From NCBI GenBank assembly GCA_963920575.1, contig OY986973.1:1054001-1118000 (forward strand): a stretch of DNA of 64,000 bases, read 5' to 3'. The notes under the pieces are model-generated. The model did no database searches. It was not told the DNA's origin and saw nothing but the letters and a program-made list of their open reading frames with translations. Origin of the DNA: Narthecium ossifragum. Taxonomy: Eukaryota > Streptophyta > Magnoliopsida > Dioscoreales > Nartheciaceae. This document shows positions 1 through 10,969 of this stretch, piece by piece (the stretch's first letter is position 1; each line of letters starts with the position of its first letter). The translations under genes and the position numbers were made by a program.

Positions 1-1
1 C

Positions 2-160
2 TTATTGAAGGAATTTTCTGAAGTTTTCCAGCTCTCTCTCCAACAGAAACCAACTTCTACTTTCAGGCTTTCAGTTGATGAAAGGTCAAGCTTGCTGATG
101 GATGCAGCAAGTCTGGGACTAACACTTACGCCACAGGAAAAAAATGATCAAAAAGTGTGA
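2..160 (+). CDS. 3' end of an unidentified protein-coding gene
   Basis: The frame starting at base 2 stays open for 52 codons and stops with TGA at 158-160. It ends in a plausible soluble C-terminus (...LSVDERSSLLMDAASLGLTL...). It has no start codon, so it must be the last exon, or part of it, of a gene that lies mostly left of the window. The following 600 bases are AT-rich, as expected for a 3' untranslated region and spacer. I do not recognise the family. The call rests only on the open frame at the window edge and its sensible composition. Confidence 0.45.
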   Translation, partial: LLKEFSEVFQLSLQQKPTSTFRLSVDERSSLLMDAASLGLTLTPQEKNDQKV

Positions 161-773
161 TTGCCTGTCAGCATTTGAGCTGATAAAATCATCGGTGATC
201 CAGAGTTTGTGGTTGGAGGGTGTTTAAGTCATCCTTTTTCAAGCACTCTGGATGCGGGAAGAAATATGTTGAGAGATATATTTTATTTTGTACCCTATTC
301 ATACTGTAAATTAATGTTTTTCCACTCTGGTATGGAGTATAATTGTGCACTAGAGCAGCAATAACATAACTGCTCATCAGTAGTGCAGTTGTTATGAGTT
401 TGATGTATTGGGGTTGAATTGTGACAGTGGTTTTTCTGGTACCAAACTACTTGCTAACTATAATCTCTTCTCTGCTTCATTTTATATCTCTTCTATTCGA
501 ACTTTTCCAGTTTTCCTACATGAAAGCTTCATGTTCTGTCGCTGTTGCTCATAAGGTTTTTATTGTAATTTCAATAATTTGGTTGCCATCCTACTGCTGT
601 CGATAGCTATCTGGTTAAGGTTCTATTAATACTGCTCCTGGAGCGTCTCCTCTTTGTTGTTGGGCCGGCTGGATCAGACCTTTCGAGAGGAACGCAGAGT
701 CTCTCAAAACGCCCATAGTCTTAAAGATATCTTTCTGGCTTAGACGCACGTCACGCACACGTACAAGCGAAGG
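161..773. other. Intergenic: probable 3' UTR and spacer
   Basis: AT-rich sequence between the left-edge gene and the PPR gene. The short open frames here have no recognisable motifs. I see no RNA gene or transposon end. Confidence 0.4.
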
Positions 774-1661
774 ATGATTTCTGGTACTGCATCAGCTACT
801 TTTATGAGCTTCCTTTCATCTACATCAGACCCAGTTCCATTTCATAGATCTCACTTGACTGTAAGAGATTCCAAGCTCCTTGCCGTCTCTCCGGGTTCCA
901 ATGCCCATCGTACAAATAACACCAGTTGTTCCAGCATTGCGACTAGAAATTCTCTGGAGGGAGCTAAGCAACTCAGACACACACACTTGGATCTCGATAG
1001 GTCATGCGAGGAGGGGAAAATAGATTTAGCATTCAAAATCCTAGACCAAATGGAGAAACAAGGAACTAAGACTCAGCCAAGGAGCCTGGCTCTACTGCTG
1101 CAAGCTTGCACGGAGTCGAAGTCCTTAGCCTTCGTTCGGAGAGCCCATAACCATATAATGGGATCCCAATCCAAAGCCAATGTATCCATCATCAACAATT
1201 TGGCTGCTGTCTACTGTAAACTGGGCGGCACCGAGGACGCTCGTCGGTTGTTTGATCAAATGTCACAACTACCAATGCCGGAGCCAAGCAACAAAAGTTC
1301 TGGTAGTGTTGGCGGGAACCCGAAGAAGAGGGAGGCATACGAGAAGGTGAGGGAGTTGCATGAACAGATGAGAGCCGCCGGCTACGTGCCAGACACGCGC
1401 TACGTGTTGCATGACATCGACGAGGAGGCGAAGGAGAAGGCCCTTATGTACCACAGCGAGAGGCTGGCGATCGCCTACGGGCTGATCAGCACGCCACCGG
1501 GGACTACCCTTAGGATCATGAAGAACTTGAGGATATGCGGCGACTGCCATAATGCGGTCAAGATCATGTCAGGGATCGTTGACCGAGAGATCATCGTCAG
1601 GGATAACAAGCGATTCCATCACTTCAGAGACGGTGCATGCTCTTGCAAGGATTACTGGTGA
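774..1661 (+). CDS. Short DYW-type pentatricopeptide repeat protein
   Basis: A 295-residue single-exon frame. The N-terminus looks like an organelle-targeting peptide. About one to two degenerate PPR motifs lie near residues 80-165 (LDQMEK..., ARRLFDQM). A complete DYW deaminase-like domain follows: HSE at 227-229 and CGDCH at 255-259, which supply the zinc ligands and the catalytic glutamate, ending in the terminal tripeptide DYW at 293-295. DYW proteins bind organelle RNA and take part in C-to-U editing. The DYW part resembles the Arabidopsis At2g15690 (DYW2)/MEF8 group from memory. Those proteins are much longer (roughly 500-600 residues). Here residue 165 runs through a short Ser/Gly linker straight into the pre-DYW region, so most repeats and E motifs are missing. 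It may be a truncated paralogue or a pseudogene with a preserved frame. Confidence 0.8.
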   Translation: MISGTASATFMSFLSSTSDPVPFHRSHLTVRDSKLLAVSPGSNAHRTNNTSCSSIATRNSLEGAKQLRHTHLDLDRSCEEGKIDLAFKILDQMEKQGTKTQPRSLALLLQACTESKSLAFVRRAHNHIMGSQSKANVSIINNLAAVYCKLGGTEDARRLFDQMSQLPMPEPSNKSSGSVGGNPKKREAYEKVRELHEQMRAAGYVPDTRYVLHDIDEEAKEKALMYHSERLAIAYGLISTPPGTTLRIMKNLRICGDCHNAVKIMSGIVDREIIVRDNKRFHHFRDGACSCKDYW

Positions 1662-1986
1662 ACATTTGGTTGTGCAGTACTGCTTTCTATAAGATTTCAC
1701 TGTCTCATTGCAGTCATTTGTTAGAACTTGGAATATAATCGTAATTGTATAAATTCGCCTTTTTTTGGACAATCGATCAAAATTTAACATGATGAGCGAT
1801 AATCTTGTTTAATGCAATATTTATGTGTTGTGATTCATGATGTATGTGAAGGACTCCAATTCTAGGATCTCGGGGTTCATACGTCCCCTCGTCTGGCCTC
1901 ATAGACATAGGAACTTACTACTCTTTTACACGTAAATCTCCGAAGCAAATGAAACAATCAAACTAGGTACACAAAGATCCTTAAAC
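1662..1986. other. Convergent 3' spacer
   Basis: Short AT-rich spacer between the 3' end of the PPR gene (+) and the 3' end of the NPH3-like gene (-). It probably holds both 3' UTRs. Nothing else seen. Confidence 0.4.
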
Positions 1987-4332
1987 CTAAGTGGAATGCT
2001 CCTCTGTCCGGGGCCTCCTGGGCTGCACCACCGTCCGCTGTTGCGAGTCGCACACCTGAGCCGGAAACTTGCACCCACACTTCATATTAAACCGACTCCA
2101 TCCCTTTCCTTTGGCCTCCCGCCGACCGGCTCCACCCGGATCTCCACCTTTATCCATCTTCTCCAGGGCTCGCCTCATGGTGGTGCATTCCCGCTCCAAC
2201 TCGTGCACCCTGTTCGTCATGCTATCCATGTCCAGCCGGAGAACTTGGTTCTCCCGCACTGCCAACCTCCAAACCACGCCACCCCCCTCTGCTCGCTCTC
2301 CGCCGCCGTTGCTCACTGGCCGTGCTGTCTCGGGTGTCCGTGCGCCCGCCGACGCGTCCGCGGCCAGCAGCGTCCCGGCAATCTCACGCCGCAGCTGCAG
2401 CTGCTCGAAGAACAGCACCTGCACAACTGATCTCAGCGGCAGCCTCTCGTTCTGGGCGGCATGCGTGCATGCCTCCAGCGTGAGTTTCTGGCTGTCCATC
2501 ACTGAGCAGACCCTCTCTCTTTCCCTTTCCGTCAACCCCGGATGTGCCTGTGACACCCAAATCAATCATTACAACCGACTCCATACACTTCCACAAATTA
2601 ATTATACCCATCCGATGAAAAACTTGAATTTAACACCAAATTAAGCACTAAACAATTATATTGGTTAGTTAACACCTCTGTTTTGTTATTCTAAAAATCC
2701 AAAACACCAACTATATTCCTTGTGATGTGTAGACTAGAGTTCTGATTAATTAGCAGTCGCGATCTAACGGCAATTACGTACCTTGAGAAAGACATCAACG
2801 GCTCGATAGAGACCGTCGTCGAACACCCGCGCCTGGTCACAGAACTTGTCCGCCTTGAGATTCGCGTCCGACGCGATCTCCGCCAGATAACCGTCCACCA
2901 ACTTCCCGACCACCAGCAGCGCCCGATCACCCTGCGCTCCCCCACCCTCCCCCGCCGCCGCCGCCGCCTCCTCTTCCTCGGCGGGAATAATGGCCGCCCT
3001 CTCTTCTCGGCCCTCCCGGAAGTACCCGAGCATCCGCTCCACGCAGTCCACGTCGTAGAGGGTGTCGACGAGGTACGAGTAACTCGGCATCAAGAGATCG
3101 TCCAGCGTCGCTCGCTCCAGCTGCGATGCTATCTTGCGCTCCAGCGCCGTCCTCGCCGCTTCCGATGCGCGGAGTATATTGACCGTCCTCAGAAGCCCGA
3201 AGAGGAACCGAGTGGTCATCAAGCCCCCCGAGCTCTTCTCCTGGGGGAGGTTGGTGACCACGATCTCGAGGAGCTCTCGCTGCTCCAGCTCATTGGCGAT
3301 CGGGGCGGAGGTGTGCTTCCGGCTGGATCTAGAGAGGCCTGGGATCGAGCACTTGGCGTAGGATATGAGAGACCCCTCGATCGCGACGGGGCTCAGATCT
3401 CGAGCTCGCATGGCCTCGATCACGCGCTTATAGGTGGGGAGGCTCAGCATGGTGAGGTCGTCGAACCAGGAATCCGCCGCGGCGACGGCGGATCTGGCGC
3501 CGCCCTTGCGGCGGACCCCGGTTTCGATCCCATTCCAGAGCACAGCGGCGGCTGAGGTCTTTGGATCTCCGGCGGCGGCTCCCTCGCTCACCGGCCAGCC
3601 GAAGAGGGTGCTCGGATCAGTGGAACAGGCTCGGGCGGTGATGGACTCGATGCAGATTTGGGGGATGCCGAGGTCCTCTGCGAGCGGCATAAGGTCCTCG
3701 CAGGACTTGAGGGCCTTGACGGACTCCTTGAGATTACGAAGGACGGACTGTGCGAGGAAACGCTCGGAACGGGCGATGAGGTTATCCTCGGCGAAGTCCT
3801 CAGTCATCTCCAGGTACTCCGCGGCGCAGCGGACGGGAGCGGCTGTCCAGGCGGTGAGGTCGATCTTGACACCGTAGCAGAACTTGGCGGCTGTTTCGAA
3901 GGCGTCGGAGCCGCCTGGGAAGTCGGGGAAGGCGATGTGGTGGAGCTCATCGTCCTCCTCCTCGATCTCCTCCTCGTTTTGCCGCCCCCGCTGCTCCTCT
4001 TGCTCCGTAATCATCCGGTGGAGCTTCCTGCTCTTCGACATCAAAGGGAACTGGCCAAAGGGAAATCAAAATTCAAACGAATTTAGCTATGTGATGTTCA
4101 AAGTAGGTCAAAAAAATCAGAGATTCGAGGTCAAGAGCACACCTTGTGGAGATGGAAGCCCATCTCATCGACTTCAACGACGATATCGCTGGGCAAGCCC
4201 GTGGTACAAAACCTGCGAAGAAGAAGAGAGAGACGGATGAGCAATACTTCTTCTCGAGGAGGTGTACACTGCCAGATCTCGATCTTGATCATACCATGCT
4301 TGGGCCTTGGAGCCGGTCTTCTCAGCCGCCAT
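1987..4332 (-). CDS. NPH3/RPT2-like BTB protein (At5g66560-like)
   Basis: Four exons join in phase: 4295-4332, 4143-4212, 2782-4050 and 1987-2547, giving 645 residues. Exon 1 is only 38 nt ([12 protein letters not shown] plus TG). The split Trp codon leads into [17 protein letters not shown], the conserved start of this clade's BTB domain, then FHLHKFPLMSKS. The BTB region spans about residues 13-125 ([18 protein letters not shown]). The NPH3 domain begins near SWFDDL (about 230) and runs to about 500, with [11 protein letters not shown] and [17 protein letters not shown]-terminal coiled coil follows ([20 protein letters not shown]). These proteins act as CUL3 ubiquitin-ligase adaptors or plasma-membrane scaffolds in phototropin and auxin signalling. 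The role of this clade is not well defined. The acidic insert after MITEQ is also typical of the At5g66560 type as I recall it. Confidence 0.93.
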
Positions 4333-5863
4333 TGCCGCCCTCCTCCCGGAAAAATCTTCAAACCCTGTCTAGAATCCCACCTCCGATGCTCATCCAGAAT
4401 CCATTTCCAAGGGGCCTTCCAAGCTTATCTCGTGTAGAAAGATCAAAGATGGGACTTTATTTTGAGTTCCTATCTTTCTTGCAGTAAAATCCAACAATGG
4501 TTTTAGTGGAGTTTGGTGGGAAACAGAGGGAGCTAAACGGAGATGCGGTGTGTTCAAAGAGGGAGGAGAAGAGTGGGGGGGAGCGGATCAAAATGGGTCA
4601 GAGGGGACAAAGAGCGTTTGAACAGAATTAGCCTAAAAAGCAGCTATCTTCCCAGTTTATTAATACTGGTCTCTAATTGTTTAATTCCTTGCTGCAGGCT
4701 TGGGGGTTGATATCTCCAGAGAATCTCACTCCAGGGCGGTCAATGTGGAGGAGGATCGCAGCATGAGCATGAGAGTATTGAGTTTTCCCCCCGCCCCTTT
4801 TTTAAGTAGATGCTTTGTTTTTCTATGGTTGCCAACTGGGTCTAATTAGCTCTTATAGCCAGATTTATTTCAAGAAAACATGAAATGATCCTAAGTTGTG
4901 TGATAGAAAATAAAATGAATTTAATATGTTAATTTCTCTTATACTTTCCCTTTCTTGTTTCATGTTTTACTATCCTCTTTTACTTTTAAGGCATAATTTT
5001 ATCTAGACTGATCTCTGTTTTGGTTTTACCCTTTTAGGTTCGAAATTCATGAGACTTTTGCAGGGCATTCAGAGCTCATCATCAATACCCCATCGCCAGT
5101 TCCTTGTGCAATAAATTGAGGGGAGAGGATTCAAAGTGAAATTGGTGAGGTGAGGTGAGGTGAGGTGAGGCACCTTATCCTTTCTCTATATAATTTCTCG
5201 TATCTTTAAAAAACTTAATTATTTATACGAGGAATTTGTTACTTAGTAGCTGGCAGAGTCAGGGAAGGGGGAAAAAAATCAGCCTACGTGTATGCTAACA
5301 GCCTTCTTGTCCTTCTCAGACTAGGATGAGTCATGGGTCAGAAACACATTTGTGGTATTTTGCATCAATGCTTGATCTCCCTCTGAGCTTAGTTGAAACT
5401 TGATAAAAATTAGTGAGGCACATTAGTGGTAATCAATTAGGCCATTCAAAACTTAGTAATCCCTTATTTGAACACAAAAACAACAGCAAGCTGAGGGGAT
5501 AGTGACATAGTTGTTGGATTATAGAATAGTCCAAACAAGCTACTGGTCTTTACTTGAAAATGAGATGCGTTGGGAGAGAATTAAAATAGTTGGGCTGTTG
5601 AACCTTCTATTTTCTCTAACTTGTTTGGAACTAATATGGATCTAGTTGGCAAACAATATAAGAGACCAACGCCGTACTCATGATAGTTGCAAGTGTTACT
5701 TTTACTGAATAGCGTGACATGCAGTAGCTATGATTATAAAAAGTTATAAACATCAGTGCTTCAAAGTTAAATAAGGTGTCATAATGGAGCTTAAGATTCA
5801 CGATCGTGATAACAACTACAATAATAATGGTTGATTTGGATACTTACATAGCTTTAGAAGATT
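4333..5863. other. Upstream region of the NPH3-like gene; spacer
   Basis: Promoter side of the minus-strand NPH3-like gene, then AT-rich spacer. It contains a short tandem array of GAGGT at about 5147-5170. No further coding exon was recognised. Confidence 0.4.
5147..5170. repeat. GAGGT pentanucleotide microsatellite
   Basis: Five consecutive near-perfect GAGGT/GGTGA units are visible in the plus strand. It is a simple repeat with no associated gene. Confidence 0.8.
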
Positions 5864-6346
5864 GAGGCCTGCTGGTGTGTGTGTGTTTTTTTTTTTTTGA
5901 TAAGTTGAGCCCAACGGTTAAAATTATTTACAAAACTAGATAAAGGGCCTCAAGACCCTCCTCAGCCTGCCAGGCATAGCTAGTGCGGGCAAGGCGGCAC
6001 CATCTAGCCACCTGGTCCGCCTTAACATTACAACTCCTAGGCATATGTATGATAAGAACATAATCGAACTCCAAAAACAGGCGCCATGCCAGCTTGGCGT
6101 GCTCGTCTTCCTCCATCGGTCATGTCTGCAACCTCCTTGGCATCCGACTCCACCATTACCGGGCGCTCATTCCTTTCCTTAGCCCACTCCAAGGCCCTGC
6201 ACGCAACAAGCAGCTCTGCTTCAAAAACAGAGCTGACGATAACCCCTTCTCCTTAAGCACATCAGAGGTCCCCTGCACCATGACAAGCTACCACACCAAC
6301 CGCATCCCGGCGCTCACCATGCACCTCGCTAGAGGCCTGCTAGTGT
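5864..6346 (-). mobile_element. 5'-truncated LINE (RNase H end) with 15-bp target duplication
   Basis: The minus strand encodes the C-terminal part of a plant L1-type RNase H-like domain (about 5930-6330). VARWC and PRSCNVKAD are visible, but the reading frame is broken. A run of T at 5886-5898 is the poly(A) tail on the minus strand. The flanks carry a target-site duplication: GAGGCCTGCTGGTGT at 5864-5878 and GAGGCCTGCTAGTGT at 6332-6346, 14 of 15 matching. This shows a 5'-truncated L1-style insertion of about 450 bp. Confidence 0.85.
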
Positions 6347-7133
6347 TGTTGTAATATATACGCACTCATGAGTCATGACTATAGACTATGGGGGCAACTT
6401 ATACATAAGTTATACATGTGAAGTTATTTGTCCAGTTGTGGCCTTCATGACCTCTGTAATGGTACGAATTATTGTATTCTAATGTAGCTCCAGCATAGCA
6501 TTGATTGACTTGAAACAAAACTAACGAGATGGTTAGCCTTTTGAATGATAGTATATGATTCACCTTGGAAGGCTCCAACGGCGACGCAGCTGTGAGGGGA
6601 CCCCAAATTAAATTTGATGCCAGGTGCATTTCCTATGCTTTATGATCTGGTGATGCTATGAATAGTCCTTAAACTTAACTACTCCCCCTTTTGATGTTTT
6701 TTCCCCATTTCTTTTACTTCGGTAACATGTCCTTAACCAAAAAAACAAGAGGTAGAAAACATGCTTATGATCGAGTTTTTTGTCTGGACTTCAGTGATCC
6801 ATGGCATACCCAACGTTTAGTGGACAATTATAGCATGAGATGCAGCACATAAAATGTGACAGCATTTGGCCTCATCCTTTTGTTTTCCATCTTCACACGT
6901 TGTGTTAGGATTTTGAGATCTGAAGCAAGTCCCTATGTGCGTATTTGAGATAGCTCTGGCAAATAATCACTTCACATTGGCTTTGAAGCCCGAGTTTGAA
7001 TCGGAAATAATCGGTTGAGCAGTTTTTCTATTTGGTGTTCCTCAGGAACGTTAATAATGATTTAATGATTCCATGCTTAAGAACTGCCCTTTAAATTATT
7101 GAATATGATCTACTAAGCAAAACAAACCCACAG
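6347..7133. other. Intergenic spacer
   Basis: AT-rich sequence between the LINE insertion and the tRNA gene. No supported gene or repeat seen. Confidence 0.4.
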
Positions 7134-7207
7134 GGTGCTGTGGTGTAGTCGGTTATCACGTTAGTCTTACACACTAAAGGTCCCCAGTTCGAGCCTGGGC
7201 AGCACCA
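7134..7207 (+). tRNA. tRNA-Val (anticodon UAC)
   Basis: A 74-nt cloverleaf. The acceptor arms GGTGCTG and CAGCACC pair fully, with discriminator A at 7207. The D-arm is GTGTAGTCGGTTATCAC. The anticodon stem TTAGT/ACTAA holds loop CTTACAC with anticodon TAC. The T-arm CCCAG-TTCGAGC-CTGGG is canonical. A T-run at 7221-7226 can serve as the RNA polymerase III terminator. There is no intron. The A-box (TGGTGTAGTCGG) and B-box (GTTCGAGCC) promoter elements are intact, so the gene looks functional. Confidence 0.96.
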
Positions 7208-8043
7208 ATCATAAAATATAATTTTTTCGCTCGACTTACAGTGGATATAAATAAACTATTTTTAATTAGAAAATTGATATTGAATTCATTTTATTTCAAC
7301 TTTACATTTTAGGGTCATTTTGTATTTTAGGGTCACGTGTGGCACGGTTATAGCCAACTCATCTCTCTATATCTTTCTCGCCCATTAGCTCATCCGCTCC
7401 CCTCCACTGTTAGATTTTATTTAGATATACACAAACATATAACATACTTTATATATGAAAATTTTGAATATTTATTTCATTTTGCTTTCAATTTTATATT
7501 CTATGGTATTTCGTATTTTATTACAAAACAAGCCGTTTATATATGAAACTAGAAGACCTTCATTCCTCTAGCATCCTATCTTTATACAAGGCAGTTGCCT
7601 CCGTTCTCTCACCGCATTTAAGCTCTGGCTTTCTCTGCAAGTAATTTGGCAAATGGAATTCAGTATACCATTGCCAGCTTAGCTAAAATAAGATGATTTC
7701 GATGTTGAAAGAAACGCATGAACCATTGTACATCATCACAACTTTGTGAGGCGTCTTCAAATTGCCAAAAACAGAGGATAATATTTGTAATGATTGCCTG
7801 CATTTTGGTATTTAGTTCATTTCAGAAACTTCAAAAAAGATATCTTTGTCCCAGAAAAGGAAAAAAAAGAAAAAAAAAGAAAGAAAGGAAGAAAGAAAGG
7901 CTGATCCCTTATAGTTTCCTCCTATTAATCCTGATCTCACAAAAATAGAGGCAAAGATTTTCAAGAAATTCACGGTAAGCTAAAATTTTTAAGGAAACTA
8001 CGTCAATAAAGATGTCAAAATAGCAAGAGAATTAATTCCTTAC
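7208..8043. other. AT-rich spacer with A/G-rich tract
   Basis: AT-rich DNA with a purine-rich run (AAAG/GAAA units) at about 7858-7902. It may hold the 3' exon of the small cysteine-rich gene, which I could not identify with confidence. Confidence 0.4.
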
Positions 8044-8464
8044 CCTCGGTGGTGGTGGTGGTGGTGGTGGTTGTGGTGGTTTCCTCCTTGGGCAACTCAA
8101 CTCCCGGCCAAGTCTTGCACATGCAGTGCTTTCCCTTCTCTATTCCATTGTAAACGGAGGGGGCATGCTTGCCGCCGCAGCCCGCCCAACTGCTCATCCC
8201 ACACTGCTTACAATCCACCTTGTAACACACATCCTTTCGCGTCGTCTCTGTTAATGCTTTCCCTTCCTTCGTCAGGGCTCTATACCTTGGAGGATCCTCC
8301 GAACTTGCCACAATATATAGCCTCTTCCTTCTGACTCCATAGCCTATTCTAATTAATAGGAGTCTCCAAAAGTGGTTGCTTCTTTGGTTGTTGGCAGCTT
8401 CATTCATACCAGCTCTGACGAGTGACCAAGTCTTTGGAGGCGTTTCCTCTACGGTGGAGATCAT
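8044..8464 (-). CDS. Small cysteine-rich protein with CxxCG...AGCG motif (exon boundaries uncertain)
   Basis: The frame is open from ATG at 8464 to the donor-like GTAAGG just below 8044. Its conserved core lies at about 8085-8230: YKVDCKQCGMSSWAGCGGKH, then a KGKHCMC segment and WPGV. The paired cysteines and histidines suggest zinc binding. I recall similar small uncharacterised plant proteins with CG(K)xTWAGCGxH and EGKHC segments. A run of 11 threonines, encoded by an ACC/ACA repeat, follows the core. The part upstream of YKVDC looks less conserved and may contain an intron, so the true first exon could be shorter. A terminal exon may lie below 8044. Function is unknown. The start lies 272 bp from the divergent HCF164 start codon. 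Confidence 0.55.
8045..8076. repeat. GGT/ACC trinucleotide repeat inside the coding frame
   Basis: A GGT-rich microsatellite on the plus strand that encodes the polythreonine tract of the cysteine-rich protein on the minus strand. Confidence 0.85.
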
Positions 8465-8736
8465 GAAGAGTTCAAGCCAATCAAAAGAATCACGACTCGG
8501 ATCGGCTCCACATTTCTAGATGTATCCTAGAAAGCACACATCCATTTCCAGGTAAGTATGGATCCTGAGTAAGTATTTCTTTCTCGAAATTAGATGCCAT
8601 TTTATCCAGTCGGTTTACAACTTCCATATAGCCGTCGCGTGCACGACACGTGCTCCCGACCCGAACGCACACTGTCTTTACTCTCTTAGCTACCACCCAT
8701 CCCATTAGATAGCTTCGATACTTCTTGGAGTCGTTC
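8465..8736. promoter_or_regulatory. Divergent promoter between the cysteine-rich gene and HCF164
   Basis: The 272 bp between two divergent start codons must hold both 5' UTRs and core promoters. An ACGTG-type core (CACGACACGTGCTC) lies at about 8642-8655. No clear TATA box is visible in either direction. The regulatory role is inferred from position only. Confidence 0.4.
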
Positions 8737-10318
8737 ATGGCGAGGGTGGTCTCCAAACCCCTCGGCTTCCCCGGCGAGCTCGTCCCACGCTGGCAACCTT
8801 CGTCTCTCCGTGGATGCACCATAACTCCTCGCCGGCTCCGGACGAGTCGACCGGGCCGACAGGCACTGAGCTGCCGGGCGAGTTCCGATCCGGCCGATCC
8901 CCTCCCCGAACCCCCTCCACCTCCCCCGGTTGGCTAGCAAAACCCTATCAGTCTCTTTGATTCCATCTTAGGTTTCCTCTCTATTTCGTTCGAACTATAA
9001 ATTAGGCTTTGATGCGTTCCTTACATCGAGCATTAATTTAGGTATATGTGGATCCCAAAGTATTCTTCTCCGAATCACTAATTTGTTCCTATTGTGGTGC
9101 CTCAGAGTGAGATTGTGGTCGAACCGACGACATGCGACCATAAGAATGATGAAACTGCTAGCGTTTCACAAACTGCTGTGGTTGATGCGCTTCCAAATAG
9201 AAGTATCAATAGGCGGATTGCTTTGGGTACTACACTTGCTGCTGTGGGATTCTTCTTCTCGAGACGGCTGGAGTTTGGTGTTTCTTTGAAAGATTTATCC
9301 GCTGCTGCCATACCTTATGAACAGGTATATACCTCCTTCTAAAGTTCATAGAGCAATGCTCTTTAATGCAGTCGTCTCAAAGCCATTAAACCAAATTAAA
9401 GAATTGTTCATGTTTGATCTGCACCGACTGAATTGCTCTGCCCATCAACAACCTCAGACATAGTTGAAATATGTTATTCTAGAAAAATTTTGCCTGCCAC
9501 CATTCCAAGATGGAATTTATCAGGGATTGAGTTCTGGCTTATTTCTCAATGATAGCCATCTTCTTTTTCTGCAGGCGCTTTCAAATGGGATGCCTACTGT
9601 AGTTGAATTCTATGCGGATTGGTGTGAAGTCTGTCGCGAATTAGCTCCAGATGTCTACAAAGTTGAGCAACAGTACAAGTAATTTCTTGATTCCTATACG
9701 TGCCATCATTTCAAATTCGATTATCCTCAAAACCGCATATTTTTATCAGACAACCTTTACTCTTGCAGTAATCTCATCTGTTTGATGGAGTAAATTTAAT
9801 TTCTTTTACAGATTGTCCTGCGTTTTGTCCTTCAGTTACATATGTGTGCTTTACATAACTCTGTTTCCGTTGGATCCACACAAGCCCAAATAGTTCGACA
9901 ATATTCAAAATTCAGATCCCAACTGATAACATCCTCAAATGATTCATCTTTCCCTTTGGAAACATACAAACAATTTCATTAGTTCCTAACTGATGGGAAC
10001 CTCTGGTGATGCTAATATGGTCATCTTTCTTACAGGAATCGTGTGAATTTTGTCATGTTGAATGTGGATAACACAAAATGGGAGCAGGAGCTTGATGAGT
10101 TTGGTGTGGAAGGTATCCCACACTTTGCCTTCTTGGATAAAGATGGAAATGAGGAAGGCAACGTTGTGGGCAGACTTCCAAAGCAGTATTTGCTCGACAA
10201 TGTTGCAGCCCTTGCTAAAGGTGAGCCCTCCATACCGCATGCCCGTGTCATCGGACAATATTCAAGTGCAGAGTCGAGAAAAGCTCACCAAGTTTCTGAT
10301 CCTAGAAGCCATGGTTAG
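8737..10318 (+). CDS. HCF164: Thioredoxin-like protein HCF164, chloroplast
   Basis: Four exons join in phase: 8737-8928, 9106-9324, 9575-9678 and 10036-10318, giving 265 residues (the Arabidopsis protein is about 261). Residues 1 to about 55 form a transit peptide, followed by a proline-rich linker. One transmembrane segment follows at about 87-105 ([19 protein letters not shown]). The thioredoxin domain carries ADWCEVC, with redox cysteines 154 and 157, and the segments [12 protein letters not shown] and GVEGIPHF with the cis-proline. HCF164 is anchored in the thylakoid membrane with its domain in the lumen. It receives reducing equivalents through CcdA and is needed for cytochrome b6f assembly. 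All catalytic features are intact. The first ATG is preferred because it gives MARVVSKP, like the known start. Confidence 0.97.
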
Positions 10319-10969
10319 ATTTGTTGATGATCATTGGTTGTTGTTCGTCAAAACCATGTACAAGGGCATTCTTGCTTTCTCTTACAAGAAATATAACTTA
10401 AATGGATGCAAGATATGGAAGAAATAGATGATGAAAAATTTGATGACATTGATGAGAGAATCTGTCAGGAGATGTAAAATGACTGGTTGGGATCATAGAA
10501 TTGGTTAACATTTTTACTGATTGCAATCTTTTTGCTTATCTTTATTTTCTAAGTACTGATCCTCCATCAGTTAAATCCGAAATTTCATTGATTTAAAAGC
10601 AATTGAAGCCCTAGTAAGATTTTGGTCGGCCTCTGTTGAAAATTTATCCAAGCCCGTGGCCTTCACATTTTAGTTTTTTAGAACTGCTTCTCCATTTTGC
10701 ATAGAATGGTAAGTTATAGCAATGTAACAGGACAGAATGCAAGAATTTCATGGCCAAAGATGAACACCATAGCTGGCTAGCTGATCCTATCAATTTGGGC
10801 TGGCTTTGTTATGGTATCTACAACCCAAAGTCTGCGCTAATAATCAATCCAAAGGCTCCAGGTATTCAAATTGGAAGCGAGAACATAGCGCCTCATAGTA
10901 TTTGGATGCAGGGACTAGAATCTGGTTAAATAAAATACTCGACTGTATATACATAAACACAGCACAAAA
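10319..10969. other. Convergent spacer between HCF164 and the membrane protein gene
   Basis: AT-rich; contains the 3' UTRs of both converging genes. No other feature seen. Confidence 0.4.

Noticed and set aside
421..606. Hydrophobic 61-codon open frame
   Set aside because: It starts with GTG, has no homology I recognise and lies in the AT-rich 3' region of the first gene. It is most likely chance.
1269..1550. Open frame on the minus strand inside the PPR gene
   Set aside because: It is a shadow of the GC-rich DYW-coding strand. The plus-strand frame contains the full set of DYW motifs.
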